Shown here: piece after piece, positions 16,309-25,786 of the stretch
Layout of the letters: each line of letters starts with the position of its first letter
Position numbering within the stretch: position 1 is the first letter of the stretch
Origin: JADZAI01 sp964390465
Lineage (GTDB): Bacteria > Pseudomonadota > Alphaproteobacteria > Micropepsales > Micropepsaceae
Reading direction: 5' to 3'
NCBI GenBank assembly: GCA_964390465.1
Contig: CAYMIJ010000011.1
Span: 1 to 64,000, forward strand
Length of the DNA: 64,000 nt
Notes under the pieces: model-generated
Databases searched by the model: none
What the model was told of the DNA's origin: nothing
The model's input: only the letters and a program-made list of their open reading frames with translations
Made by a program: the position numbers and the translations under genes

Positions 16309-18612
16309 ATGCCGGATTCGTTTGAAGACGCCTTGAATGAGGAAGCGGCGCCTTTGACAGGCGAGCCGCCTTATCTGCAGGGCCTGAACCCTCAGCAGCG
16401 CGAGGCCGTGCTGACGACGGATGGGCCTGTGCTTGTTCTGGCCGGTGCCGGCACGGGCAAGACACGCGTGCTGACCACCCGCCTTGCCCACCTTCTTCAC
16501 ACGCGGCGCGCTTATCCCGGTCAGATTCTGGCCGTGACCTTCACCAACAAAGCGGCGCGCGAAATGAAGGAACGCATCGGCCATCTGATCGGCGGTGTGG
16601 TCGAAGGCATGCAATGGCTGGGCACGTTCCATTCCATCGGCGCGCGCATGTTGCGCCGCCACGCCGAGCTTGCGGGATTGAAGCCGAGCTTCACCATTCT
16701 GGATACCGACGACCAACTCAGATTGATCAAGCAGGTGATCGCCGCCGCCGATCTGGACGAGAAACGCCACCCTGCCCGTCAGCTTGCCGCGCTCATCGAC
16801 CGCTGGAAGAATCGCGGCTGGCTGCCTGCTGATGTTCCCAACGGAGAATCCTATGGTTATGCGGCGGGTAAAGGCGCGCAGCTCTACGCTGCCTATCAGC
16901 ACCGGCTTGGCGAACTGAATGCCGCTGATTTTGGTGACCTGCTTCTTTCTGCCATCAAGGTGCTGCGCGAGAATCCTGATGTGCTGGCCGAGTATCAGCG
17001 TCGCTTTGTCTATATGCTGGTTGATGAATACCAGGACACCAACATCGCACAGCACCAGTGGTTGAAGCTGCTGGCCGGTGACCGACGCAATATCTGCTGC
17101 GTGGGCGATGACGACCAGTCGATCTATGGCTGGCGCGGTGCCGAGGTGGATAACATTCTCTCGTTCGATCGCGACTATCCGGGCGCGAAGGTGATCCGCC
17201 TTGAGCGCAATTACCGCTCGACACCGGAAATCCTGAATGCCGCATCCGGGCTCATCAAGGAAAACCGTGGCCGGCATGGCAAGACACTGTGGACCGAGGC
17301 TGAGGGCGGCGGCCCTGTTGCGGTGCTGAGTGTGTGGGATGCCGACGAGGAAGCCCGGCACATTTCCGATGATCTTGAAGCACTGCAGAAGCGGAGAGAG
17401 CGGTTGGCTTCAGCCGCCATTCTTGTGCGCGCGGCGCATCAGATGCGGGCTTTTGAAGAACGCTTCGTTGCGGTGGGTCTGCCCTATCGGGTGATCGGCG
17501 GCCCGCGCTTCTATGAGCGGCAGGAAATCCGCGATGCGCTCGCTTATCTGCGGGTGACAGTGCAGCCCGACGATGACCTTGCCTTCGAGCGCATCATCAA
17601 CAAACCCAAACGCGGGATCGGCGACAAGGCGTTTCAATCCATTCAGGTCGCCGCGCGGCGGATGGGTGTATCGCTGAGCACTGCCGCGCGCCGGTTAGCC
17701 GACAGTGACGAGATCACCGGGAAAGCGCGCGCCAGCCTGCGGGCATTGATGGACGGCTTTGACCGCTGGCGCGGGGCCACGGCGAACCTGCCACACCCTG
17801 ACCTCGCCACACTTGTGCTGGAAGAATCCGGCTATGTGGAGATGTGGCAGGCGGATAAATCCCTTGAAGCCGAAGGGCGTCTTGAGAACCTGAAGGAACT
17901 CATCCGCTCCATGGACGGGTTTGAAAACCTCACCGGCTTTCTTGAGCATGTCTCGCTGGTGATGGAAGCCGAACAGGAAGAAGGCGGCGACAAGGTTTCC
18001 ATCATGACCCTGCATGGCGCGAAGGGGTTGGAATTCGACACAGTGTTTCTGCCGGGCTGGGAAGAAGGTCTGTTCCCCTCGCAGCGTTCGATGGATGAAA
18101 ACGGCCTCGCCGGTCTGGAGGAAGAACGCCGCCTTGCCTATGTCGGCATCACGCGCGGCAAGAAGCGGGTGCAGATCAGCTATGCCGCCAACCGCCGTGT
18201 CCATGGCCTCTGGCAAAGCGCCATTCCGTCACGATTCATTTCCGAAATCCCGCCAGAAGCTGTTGAGATGAAGGAAGGAATCTCGGGTTCCATCGGTGGG
18301 CGCAGCAGCCTAGCTGAAAGCCGCTGGAACCAGGCGGACTTCTCAAGCACCTATGACAGCCCTGGGTGGCGGCGCGCCCAAACCTCGGTCCAGCCGGGTA
18401 CAATGCGCGCGCGCCCACCCACACTGGAGGCTGAGGCCCGACTGATCACCACAAGCAGCCCCGATGATTCAGGCTTTCAGCGTGGCGATAAAGTCATACA
18501 CGCCAAGTTCGGGCGCGGGCATGTGACCCACGCTGACGGCAACAAGCTGACGGTGAGGTTTGAAACCGCTGGCGAAAAGAAAGTCGTCGCAGCCTTCCTG
18601 AGCCGGGGCTAA
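16309..18612 (+). CDS. uvrD: UvrD/PcrA-family ATP-dependent DNA helicase
   Basis: 3'-5' superfamily 1A helicase acting in nucleotide excision and mismatch repair and in removal of RecA filaments. The 767 residues fit the UvrD/PcrA range. Motifs: Walker A GAGTGKT (46-52), motif II VDEYQDTN, motif III DDDQSIYGWRGA, motif IV RLERNYRS, motif V TLHGAKGLEFD and motif VI RRLAYVGITR. The C-terminal end has a short basic Tudor-like fold typical of PcrA/UvrD (GDKVIHAKFGRGHV, then LTVRF). PcrA, Rep and UvrD cannot be separated with certainty by eye; the C-terminal domain argues against Rep. prmA follows after 9 bp. Confidence 0.92.
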   Translation: MPDSFEDALNEEAAPLTGEPPYLQGLNPQQREAVLTTDGPVLVLAGAGTGKTRVLTTRLAHLLHTRRAYPGQILAVTFTNKAAREMKERIGHLIGGVVEGMQWLGTFHSIGARMLRRHAELAGLKPSFTILDTDDQLRLIKQVIAAADLDEKRHPARQLAALIDRWKNRGWLPADVPNGESYGYAAGKGAQLYAAYQHRLGELNAADFGDLLLSAIKVLRENPDVLAEYQRRFVYMLVDEYQDTNIAQHQWLKLLAGDRRNICCVGDDDQSIYGWRGAEVDNILSFDRDYPGAKVIRLERNYRSTPEILNAASGLIKENRGRHGKTLWTEAEGGGPVAVLSVWDADEEARHISDDLEALQKRRERLASAAILVRAAHQMRAFEERFVAVGLPYRVIGGPRFYERQEIRDALAYLRVTVQPDDDLAFERIINKPKRGIGDKAFQSIQVAARRMGVSLSTAARRLADSDEITGKARASLRALMDGFDRWRGATANLPHPDLATLVLEESGYVEMWQADKSLEAEGRLENLKELIRSMDGFENLTGFLEHVSLVMEAEQEEGGDKVSIMTLHGAKGLEFDTVFLPGWEEGLFPSQRSMDENGLAGLEEERRLAYVGITRGKKRVQISYAANRRVHGLWQSAIPSRFISEIPPEAVEMKEGISGSIGGRSSLAESRWNQADFSSTYDSPGWRRAQTSVQPGTMRARPPTLEAEARLITTSSPDDSGFQRGDKVIHAKFGRGHVTHADGNKLTVRFETAGEKKVVAAFLSRG

Positions 18613-18621
18613 AGAAGCGCC

Positions 18622-19479
18622 ATGAACCCACCACTCTGGAAGGCGTCTACTCGCGCCGCGCATGAAGACATAGACCGGCTTTCGACCCTGTTCGAGTTGA
18701 CGCCGGAACCCGCACCGCAATCGGTCATCGTACTGACGCATCCGCATGAAGACGATGCGGTGATCGAGGCCTATTACGATGCGGCCCCTGATGGTGAAAC
18801 CTTGAGCCATATTCTGGGGCAACATGTGACGGTGGAAGCCCTGCCTGATGTGGACTGGGTAAAGCTCAGTCAGGAAGGGCTGCCGCCCGTTCGGGCCGGG
18901 CGCTTTTTTGTTTATGGCGCTCACGACAAAGGCAAAGTGCCGCCGAACATGGAGGCGCTGGCGATTGATGCCGGTGTGGCGTTCGGTACAGGGCACCACG
19001 AAACCACGACAGGCTGCTTGATGGCGCTGGACTGGCTGAAACAGACCGGCTTCGCGCCACGCAATGCTCTGGATCTGGGCACCGGAACCGGGGTTCTGGC
19101 GCTGGCTGCCAACCGCCTGTGGCGCATTCCCGTCATCGCCACTGACATTGATCCGCAGGCGATTGACGTCACCCGTGAAAACCTGCGCCTTAACGGGGGC
19201 CAGATGGCCATCCGGCCCCTTGTGGCGGAAGGGTTCGCACATGTCGCCATTGCGGAAGGCGCGCCATACGATCTCATCATTGCAAATATTCTTGCAGGGC
19301 CTTTGACTCAGCTTGCCCCCGGCATTCGCGCACATATCAGGCCGGGCGGGCGTGTGTTGCTGTCGGGTCTGCTGCGGACGCAGGAACTCATGGTGCTATC
19401 GTTTTACCGCGCGCTGGGCATGCGCCTTGACCGGCGTTTCCGGTTGGGGCCGTGGTCGGCCCTTGTGCTTGAACTTTGA
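18622..19479 (+). CDS. prmA: Ribosomal protein L11 methyltransferase
   Basis: Trimethylates ribosomal protein L11 at its N-terminus and lysines, using SAM. The 285 residues contain an N-terminal substrate-recognition domain, a linker with AFGTGHHETT (the PrmA hallmark), motif I LDLGTGTGVLALAA and motif IV LIIANILAGPL. It starts 9 bp after the UvrD-type helicase and may be co-transcribed with it. Identification is firm because the GTGHHETT segment is specific to PrmA. Confidence 0.94.
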   Translation: MNPPLWKASTRAAHEDIDRLSTLFELTPEPAPQSVIVLTHPHEDDAVIEAYYDAAPDGETLSHILGQHVTVEALPDVDWVKLSQEGLPPVRAGRFFVYGAHDKGKVPPNMEALAIDAGVAFGTGHHETTTGCLMALDWLKQTGFAPRNALDLGTGTGVLALAANRLWRIPVIATDIDPQAIDVTRENLRLNGGQMAIRPLVAEGFAHVAIAEGAPYDLIIANILAGPLTQLAPGIRAHIRPGGRVLLSGLLRTQELMVLSFYRALGMRLDRRFRLGPWSALVLEL

Positions 19480-19534
19480 TCCGTGCGCGCGATCGGGATA
19501 GCCTGGAAACATCCGGCGGCATTGTGAGACCAGC

Positions 19535-20026
19535 ATGACCTCATTGCTTATCCTTCAACAGGCGACGGCAAGCGATGCCGTACTGGCGCAGGTTGAAAAC
19601 TATGGCGTATTTACGCTGACGCTGATGGTGGCGCTCAGCGCTGTCATCGCCGGTCTGATCTTCGGGCTGATGCTGAAGCTGGTGGGTCAGATGATCCTCG
19701 GCGGCACTGTCACCTATGCCAGCGCCTTCACGACGATGTTCTTCTATGCGCTGATCTCGGGTGTGGTCAGCGCCTATGTGCTGAAGATAGGCCTTGCCCC
19801 TGTCCAGCAGACTTCGGAAAGCACAAGAGCACCAGGCAGTCTGTTCGATGCCCTCGTCCCCCAGATCATGGCGCTGCTTGTCCTGACAGCCTTGATACGC
19901 CATTTTGTCCGCGACCCTGACAGGCGCAATCCATCCTGGGGATCGTCCCTGATCATTGCCATCATCATGGATCTGGCCATGTCGTCCGTGTCATATCTTC
20001 TGATGCGCAATATGGGTGCCGTCTGA
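19535..20026 (+). CDS. Small integral membrane protein with about four helices, unknown function
   Basis: 163 residues with hydrophobic stretches around 25-50, 62-86, 106-124 and 137-157, so a probable inner-membrane protein. No catalytic motif or recognised family signature is visible. Helix 1-2 contains several glycines (GLIFGLMLKLVGQMILGG), suggesting tight helix packing. The short N-terminus is not a signal peptide. It lies between prmA (55 bp) and an aminopeptidase (47 bp), both on the same strand. The coding bias matches its neighbours, so I regard it as a real gene. Confidence 0.65.
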   Translation: MTSLLILQQATASDAVLAQVENYGVFTLTLMVALSAVIAGLIFGLMLKLVGQMILGGTVTYASAFTTMFFYALISGVVSAYVLKIGLAPVQQTSESTRAPGSLFDALVPQIMALLVLTALIRHFVRDPDRRNPSWGSSLIIAIIMDLAMSSVSYLLMRNMGAV

Positions 20027-20073
20027 CGCATCTGTGCATTGCGGCGAGGCGGCAGGTTTCGTAACGTCCGGTC

Positions 20074-21915
20074 ATGCTTGAGAACTCAGACACCCCTTCA
20101 CGCCCCCGTTTTCAGACTTATGAAGACCCTGCCCCGCCCAGTGCCACGGCCGCGCGAGTTGCGGCGATCCGCGCTGAAATGGCGCGGCAGAATCTCGATG
20201 GCATGATCATCCCGCGCGGCGATGCACATATGAGCGAATATGTCGCGCCGCATGATGAACGGCTTGCCTGGGCCACCGGCTTCACAGGGTCAGCCGGCAT
20301 GGCCATCGTGAAAAGAGACAAGGCTGCCGTTTTCATTGATGGCCGCTACACCCTTCAGGTGAAGGATCAGGTCGATCTGAATATCTATCAGACGCAGCAT
20401 CTCATGGATGAACCGCCTGAGGCATGGCTTGCCGCGAATGCAAAACATGGCGAGCGCATCGGTTTCGACCCACGCCTTCACACGCCTTCAGGCATTGGTC
20501 GCATCGAGGCCGCTGTGAAGAATGCGGGCGGCATGATGGTGCCTTGTGACCCTTCGCCCGTCGATGCGGCATGGCACGATCAACCACCGCCGCCTGCAGG
20601 CGCGGTTGTGCCTTACCCGGTTGAATATGCCGGCGAGACCGCCGCCGATAAGCGCCACCGCATCGCTGCCGAGCTTGCCGCATCAAACATGGATGCAGCA
20701 GTCATCACCCTGCCTGAATCCATAGCGTGGCTGCTGAATGTGCGCGGCAGCGATCTTGGGTTCATGCCGGTGCCGCATGGCTTTGCCATCCTGCACAAAT
20801 CAGCAGAGGTCGACCTTTTCCTCGACCCCAGGAAGATCACCGAAGGTCTGGCGGCGCATCTGGGCAATGCCGTGCGTCTGCGACCGCCACACGAATTTGC
20901 AGAAGGGCTAGCCGAGCTTTCGGGCAAAGCCACGCTGATTGATCCGGGCGCTGGTTCGCAGTGGATTTTCAGCCGTCTGGAACAGGCGGGCGCCGTCATC
21001 CAGCGCGGACGCGACCCGGTTCTGCTGCCGAAAGCTCAGAAGAACGCCGTTGAACTGAAAGGCGTTCGCTCATCGCATGTGCGCGATGGTGCGGCGCTCA
21101 CCCGCTTCCTCAAATGGGCCGCCAGTGAAGGTGCCGCCGGGCGTATTTCTGAAATCGACGCCTGCCGGAAACTGGAAGATTTCCGGCACGAAACGGGCGC
21201 GCTCAAGGATCTTTCATTCCCCTCGATTTCGGGGAGCGGGCCGAACGGTGCAATCGTGCATTATCGCGTGACGGAAAAGACCGACCGCAAGCTGCGCAGC
21301 GGTGAGCTGTTCCTGATCGATTCCGGCGCGCAATATCTCGACGGCACGACCGACGTGACACGGACCATTGCGCTTGGAACACCGACAGCAGAGATGAAAG
21401 ACCGTTTCACCCGCGTGCTGAAGGGCCACATCGCGCTGGCCACGGCGCGCTTCCCGTCGGGAACCACTGGCGCACAGCTCGACACACTGGCCCGCGCGCC
21501 ATTGTGGGAGGTTGGGCTCGATTACGACCACGGCACCGGCCATGGCGTTGGCGTCTATATGGGCGTTCATGAAGGTCCGCAGAGCATCTCAAAGCGGCCT
21601 GTCACGCAGCCGCTGCTGCCCGGCATGATCTGCTCGAACGAGCCGGGTTACTACAAGACCGGCGGTTACGGCATCCGCATCGAAAATCTGATCGTCGTGC
21701 GCGAAGCAAACGTCGAGGGTGCAGAGCGGCCCATGCTTGAGTTTGAAACGGTCACGCTCGCGCCGATTGACGTGGAGCTGGTGGAAGCCTCGCTGCTGTC
21801 ACAGGCGGAGAAGGACTGGCTGAATGCCTATCACGCCCGTGTGCGCGAAACGCTGACGCCGCTGGTCGATGCAGAAACGGCTGAGTGGCTGAAGACGGCA
21901 ACACGGGCGGTCTGA
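20074..21915 (+). CDS. Xaa-Pro aminopeptidase (M24B, long aminopeptidase P form)
   Basis: Dinuclear-metal peptidase that removes the N-terminal residue from X-Pro peptides. At 613 residues it is the long three-domain form, like eukaryotic XPNPEP1, with two creatinase-like N-terminal domains before the pita-bread domain. Metal ligands are visible in order: Asp in FLIDSGAQY, Asp in TTDVTRT, His in GTGHGVGVYMGVHEG, Glu in CSNEPGYY and Glu in EFETVTL. No signal peptide, so cytoplasmic. It is the last plus-strand gene of this group and converges on the export lipoprotein with 78 bp between. Confidence 0.93.
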   Translation: MLENSDTPSRPRFQTYEDPAPPSATAARVAAIRAEMARQNLDGMIIPRGDAHMSEYVAPHDERLAWATGFTGSAGMAIVKRDKAAVFIDGRYTLQVKDQVDLNIYQTQHLMDEPPEAWLAANAKHGERIGFDPRLHTPSGIGRIEAAVKNAGGMMVPCDPSPVDAAWHDQPPPPAGAVVPYPVEYAGETAADKRHRIAAELAASNMDAAVITLPESIAWLLNVRGSDLGFMPVPHGFAILHKSAEVDLFLDPRKITEGLAAHLGNAVRLRPPHEFAEGLAELSGKATLIDPGAGSQWIFSRLEQAGAVIQRGRDPVLLPKAQKNAVELKGVRSSHVRDGAALTRFLKWAASEGAAGRISEIDACRKLEDFRHETGALKDLSFPSISGSGPNGAIVHYRVTEKTDRKLRSGELFLIDSGAQYLDGTTDVTRTIALGTPTAEMKDRFTRVLKGHIALATARFPSGTTGAQLDTLARAPLWEVGLDYDHGTGHGVGVYMGVHEGPQSISKRPVTQPLLPGMICSNEPGYYKTGGYGIRIENLIVVREANVEGAERPMLEFETVTLAPIDVELVEASLLSQAEKDWLNAYHARVRETLTPLVDAETAEWLKTATRAV

Positions 21916-21993
21916 CCAGACATCACAAGCTGCAACCGCTGATGCTCAGTAGCATCTACCACGCGGCAGTGAGGATCGGCATTGACGTCAGGT

Positions 21994-23184
21994 CTAGTGC
22001 CTTAGTCCTGTCGCATAGAGGTTGGCGCCCGTAACGACAGGCGCTGTCAGCGCGCCAAACATGCCCAGCACTTTTTGTATTTCGTGCGTTGAGGCATTGG
22101 AGACATACAGAACATCTCCATCACGCATCATGAATCGCTGAGCAGCGAAGAAACCTGCCGGATCGGCCAGAGAAAGCCTGTAAACGACAGGCACATCGCG
22201 CCCCTGCGAGAGCAGCGGACTGTAGGGATCAAGCGCCTGTGCAATAGCGATAGGCTCATATCGGAAGACGAAGACGCCTGCGGCATCCGAGCGTGAGTCA
22301 ATGAGACCCTTCGCCTTGCCGATCGCCTGTGCGAGCGACAGTTCCGGCGCTTCAAACGGCATTTCGCTGTTCTCAAGAGTTGCCCCCAGAACCGTAAGTT
22401 TCTGGGTTTCGCGCGATACGGTGATAATATCATCAGGACGGACATAGATATTTTCGCGCGGGTCGTCGAAAAGCGTCTTGAGCGGCACCGTGACCGTGCG
22501 CCCATCGCGCGACAGGTGGATGCGCGTGTCGTGCACCGCCGTCTTGATGCCACCTGCCATCGCAATGATGTCGAGAATGCGCTCGCCATGGACACTGAGA
22601 GGCAGGCGCGCCCCGCCGCCCACCTCACCCATGATAGAAACCGTCCCGCTGATATTGTTCGTGATCGTGACGAGCACCTGCGGATCAGCTGCCTTGTCAG
22701 CGAGACGAGACCTTATCGCCGCTTCGGCTTTTGCCGGCGTGAGGCCAGCGACTCGCACGCGACCAGCGAAAGGCACGCTGATGCATCCATCGCTGCCGAC
22801 CGCCTGCCCCGGAATGGCCGATGAACCATTGCTGCCGCGCAGCCCAGGCACGCCCGACGGATCGGCGGCTGGTGCTGCAGCAAACAGACCGCCGCCGACT
22901 TCCCATACTGTCACCGAAACCGTATCGCCTATGCCGATACGCAAATCCGATGCGCCAGATTTTCCGCCATTTTCTCCAAATGTTTCAAGAAATCCGGGCG
23001 ATCGGCCAACCGTTGTCTGACTGATCGTGCGGCCGTCAACGTCCACGAGAATATAGCTCGATGCATCGCCGCCAATGTCGGCGCCTGACTCGACATCCGA
23101 CATGCTGGGGCCAGATGATGACATGGCACCACAGCCGGTCAGCAGGAGCGGGAAGATCGCAGCGATCATGCGATGACATTTCAT
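21994..23184 (-). CDS. Polysaccharide export lipoprotein (Wza/OPX family)
   Basis: Outer-membrane polysaccharide export protein of 396 residues. The N-terminus is a lipoprotein signal with the lipobox LTGC (Cys18). The polysaccharide export domain follows (IGIGDTVSVTVWE, then GCISVPFAGRVRVAGLTPAKAEAAI) and then SLBB repeats (GGGARLPLSVHGERILDII, and a second near KLTVLG). OPX proteins form the exit channel for capsule or exopolysaccharide with a Wzc-type co-polymerase. None of the usual partners (Wzc, Wzx, Wzy, ABC transporter) is beside it. The glycan operon at 28-38 kb is the nearest related function but is on the other strand 5 kb away. Confidence 0.88.
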   Translation of the reverse strand: MKCHRMIAAIFPLLLTGCGAMSSSGPSMSDVESGADIGGDASSYILVDVDGRTISQTTVGRSPGFLETFGENGGKSGASDLRIGIGDTVSVTVWEVGGGLFAAAPAADPSGVPGLRGSNGSSAIPGQAVGSDGCISVPFAGRVRVAGLTPAKAEAAIRSRLADKAADPQVLVTITNNISGTVSIMGEVGGGARLPLSVHGERILDIIAMAGGIKTAVHDTRIHLSRDGRTVTVPLKTLFDDPRENIYVRPDDIITVSRETQKLTVLGATLENSEMPFEAPELSLAQAIGKAKGLIDSRSDAAGVFVFRYEPIAIAQALDPYSPLLSQGRDVPVVYRLSLADPAGFFAAQRFMMRDGDVLYVSNASTHEIQKVLGMFGALTAPVVTGANLYATGLRH

Positions 23185-23323
23185 GTACGAACTGTCTTCC
23201 CTAAGACATGACGCCAGACTGCTTTAGTCTGTTTTACCCGCCACAAACCGCGTGTGCACTGCGCCTGAAAGCTCTTGCCTGAAGCAAGCTCCGGAGGAAC
23301 ACTCCAGCATTCGAAACACAGGT

Positions 23324-24538
23324 ATGCACATCATGATCCGCGCCGGACTTAACCTCGACCGACTGTCCCATATCGAGCACATTTATGGTGAAAACTATGT
23401 TAAGAATGGACGCCTGCCCTGCGCGTTAACGGTTGTTTACCGGCGCGGCGAGATCGCCCACTGGAGCAAACAGGGCTTTGCGGACATAGAGCGCAAGGTG
23501 CCGCTGCAGGACGACACAATCTTCCGCATCTACTCGATGACCAAGCCGCTCACCTCGGTTGCCTTCATGATGCTGCTCGAGGAAGGCAAGGTCGCACTGG
23601 ACACACCGGTCCACCGGGTTATCCCCGAATGGCGCGACCTGAAAGTGTATGAAGCCGGTTTCATGGAGACGTTCCGCACGCGGCGCACGGACAGGCCCAT
23701 GCTGATGATCGACCTGCTGCGGCACACGTCGGGCCTCACCTATGGCTTCCAGCAGCGCACCAATGTCGATGCCGCCTATCGCAAGCTGAAAATCGGCGAG
23801 ATCGAGAAAACCGGCACGCTGGAGGACATGGTGCAGAAACTGGCCACGGTGCCGCTGGAGTTTTCGCCCGGCCGCTTCTTCAACTATTCGGTCTCGACCG
23901 ACATCCTCGGCTACGTCATCGGGAAACTGGCGAACGAGCCGTTCGAGGTTTTCCTGAAGCGCCGCCTTCTCGATCCGCTGGGCATGAAGGATACCGGCTT
24001 TCATGTGCCGGAGGGAAAACACCACCGCCTCGCCGCAAACTATGCCCCGGCGAAAGGCGGCATGATGCTGTATGACGACCCGGCGAAAAGCACCTACCTC
24101 AAACCACCTTCGCTAGTGTCGGGCGGCGGCGGTCTGGTGTCCACGGCGCATGACTATCTCCAGTTCTGTAAAATGCTGCTGGGGCGCGGGGCGCTCGATG
24201 GTGTGCGCTATATCAGCCCCAAGACACTTGACCTGATGACCGCCAACCACCTGCCGGGGGGCAAGACGCTGCTGGACATCTCGACCTCGATGTTCTCGGA
24301 AGTGAGTTATGCGGGCGTCGGCTTCGGGCTGGGCTTTTCGGTGACGACCGACGTGGCGGCCACGATGGTGCCGGGCAGCAATGGTGATTACGCTTGGGGC
24401 GGCGCGGCCTCGACCTATTTCTGGATCGACCCGAAGGAAGACATGGCGGTGATATTCCTGACCCAGCTTCTGCCGTCCGACACCTATCCCATACGGCGCG
24501 AGCTGCGCACGCTGGTCTATTCCGCCTTCGAGGACTGA
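23324..24538 (+). CDS. Serine hydrolase of the beta-lactamase/class C (family VIII esterase) fold
   Basis: 404-residue protein with the S-x-x-K motif S71-M-T-K74 and a following tyrosine motif (NYSVS, around residue 190), as in EstB-like family VIII esterases and AmpC-type enzymes. The KTG box is replaced by a WGGAAST segment, which is common in family VIII esterases and argues against a true beta-lactamase. There is no obvious signal peptide, favouring a cytoplasmic esterase. ATGs at 23324 and 23333 are both possible; the second has an AGG about 10 bp upstream. A frame extension to 23252 is unlikely. The glyoxalase gene follows after 1 bp. Confidence 0.85.
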   Translation: MHIMIRAGLNLDRLSHIEHIYGENYVKNGRLPCALTVVYRRGEIAHWSKQGFADIERKVPLQDDTIFRIYSMTKPLTSVAFMMLLEEGKVALDTPVHRVIPEWRDLKVYEAGFMETFRTRRTDRPMLMIDLLRHTSGLTYGFQQRTNVDAAYRKLKIGEIEKTGTLEDMVQKLATVPLEFSPGRFFNYSVSTDILGYVIGKLANEPFEVFLKRRLLDPLGMKDTGFHVPEGKHHRLAANYAPAKGGMMLYDDPAKSTYLKPPSLVSGGGGLVSTAHDYLQFCKMLLGRGALDGVRYISPKTLDLMTANHLPGGKTLLDISTSMFSEVSYAGVGFGLGFSVTTDVAATMVPGSNGDYAWGGAASTYFWIDPKEDMAVIFLTQLLPSDTYPIRRELRTLVYSAFED

Positions 24539-24539
24539 G

Positions 24540-24959
24540 ATGCGTTATCTCCACACCATGATCCGGGTCAGCGATGTGGCTGCGTCGCTGGATTTCTTCG
24601 TGAACAGGCTCGGCCTGAAAGAAACGCGGCGTCATGACAACGAGGCCGGACGTTTCACGTTGATCTTTCTCGCTGCGCCGGAAACGCCAGGGGCGGAAAT
24701 CGAGCTCACCCATAACTGGGATGAAAGCAGCTATACCGGCGGGCGCAATTTCGGGCACCTCGCATTCGGGGTCGACGACATCTATGCCGCCTGTCAGCGA
24801 TTGCTGGATGGCGGCGTCACCATCAACCGACCGCCACGCGATGGTCGCATGGCGTTCGTGCGCTCGCCCGACAATATCTCAGTTGAACTGCTGCAGAAGG
24901 GTGCGCCCCTGCCACCACGTGAGCCATGGGCTTCCATGACCAATACTGGCGTGTGGTGA
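24540..24959 (+). CDS. gloA: Lactoylglutathione lyase (glyoxalase I)
   Basis: Converts the methylglyoxal-glutathione hemithioacetal to S-lactoylglutathione. The 139 residues carry the four metal ligands at nearly the E. coli positions: His5, Glu55, His73 and Glu116. The N-terminus MRYLHTMIRV and the segment FGHLAFGVDD are characteristic. The start is 1 bp after the stop of the esterase gene (TGAGATG), so translation is probably coupled. This pairing is unusual in function and may only reflect compact packing. A strong hairpin terminator lies 124 bp downstream. Confidence 0.9.
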   Translation: MRYLHTMIRVSDVAASLDFFVNRLGLKETRRHDNEAGRFTLIFLAAPETPGAEIELTHNWDESSYTGGRNFGHLAFGVDDIYAACQRLLDGGVTINRPPRDGRMAFVRSPDNISVELLQKGAPLPPREPWASMTNTGVW

Positions 24960-25082
24960 GATTGATCTGTCTCAAGGCCGGCGCGACGCGCACCTTGTTA
25001 TGAGAGACCATCGCCTGAAGTGCTGCTTATCGGCATGATGGCGACAGAAGGGCGCACACCTTCCCGCGTCTTTCGAAACCTG

Positions 25083-25117
25083 ATGGCCGGGAGCCGCCCT
25101 CCCGGCCATTCTTATTA
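25083..25117 (+). terminator. Rho-independent-like terminator / palindromic repeat
   Basis: An 11-bp perfect stem (25083-25093 with 25099-25109) around a 5-nt loop is followed by a T-rich stretch (TTCTTATT). It sits downstream of gloA. The stem core ATGGCCGGG...CCCGGCCAT is shared with the hairpin at 56210-56232, so it may be both a terminator and a member of a dispersed palindrome family. Confidence 0.65.
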
Positions 25118-25174
25118 AAACTTGGACTTTGCGAACCATCTTGCTGGCCATAGCCTGCAAGGATGGGACGGGAC

Positions 25175-25747
25175 ATGACCGCAATCGCCACATGGGGCGG
25201 GAAGACGGCCGAGGCAAAAATCCTGCTTGAATCGCAGGAGATCATTCTGCGTGGCGACATCACAGCGAAAATCCCGCGCACCATCCTCACTGGCAGTGAA
25301 GTCAAAGGCGGTAGACTGATCATCGCAGCCGGCACGCAAAAGCTGATCCTCGACCTTGGCGAGGAGGCGGCGCAGAAGTGGCACAGCATTTTGATGAAGC
25401 CGCCGCCCTCACTCGCAAGCAAGCTTGGCATTTCAACCGCGAAGCGCGCATTCATTTTCGGCCAGACGAGCGACACAGAACTTCTGAACGCCATCAAAGA
25501 CGCAACTGCAAAAACGGTGTCTGAGGCGCATATCGTCATCGCCGTTCTGCGCGATGCGTCTGACCTGCCGCGCATGTTGAAGGCCGCAAAGGGGCTGCCC
25601 ATCTGGTGCGTTTATCCCAAAGGCAGGAACGCGTGCCCCAGTGATGCGGAGGTGCGCCACTTCATGCGCGCCAATGGCTATATGGACAACAAGACCAGCG
25701 CCGTTTCAGTAGAACTGACTGCAACGCGCTACACCATGGCGAAATGA
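25175..25747 (+). CDS. Uncharacterised protein with DUF3052-like C-terminal half
   Basis: 190 residues from the ATG at 25175; an ATG at 25163 is also open but has no spacing for a Shine-Dalgarno. The first 75 residues are beta-rich (TAEAKILLESQEIILRGDI, then GGRLIIAAG), like a small sensor or PH-like domain. The second half starts at KLGISTAKRAFIFGQ and ends with IWCVYPKGRNACPSD and a terminal beta segment. This resembles proteins annotated DUF3052, inferred from pattern only. It has no signal peptide or membrane helix. It stands alone, convergent with the next gene. Confidence 0.6.
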   Translation: MTAIATWGGKTAEAKILLESQEIILRGDITAKIPRTILTGSEVKGGRLIIAAGTQKLILDLGEEAAQKWHSILMKPPPSLASKLGISTAKRAFIFGQTSDTELLNAIKDATAKTVSEAHIVIAVLRDASDLPRMLKAAKGLPIWCVYPKGRNACPSDAEVRHFMRANGYMDNKTSAVSVELTATRYTMAK

Positions 25748-25786
25748 CCAAGCCTATCTTTGATGTGCTCGGCAAGCCCGAGAGGG

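Noticed and set aside
21938..21955. Short hairpin between aminopeptidase P and the Wza-like gene
   Set aside because: GATGCT/AGCATC is only 6 bp with a 4-nt loop and lacks a T-run; too weak to call a terminator.
23215..23231. Hairpin CAGACT/AGTCTG followed by TTTT between wza-like and esterase genes
   Set aside because: A 6-bp stem in a divergent promoter region is weak as a terminator and no gene ends there; an operator is possible but unsupported.
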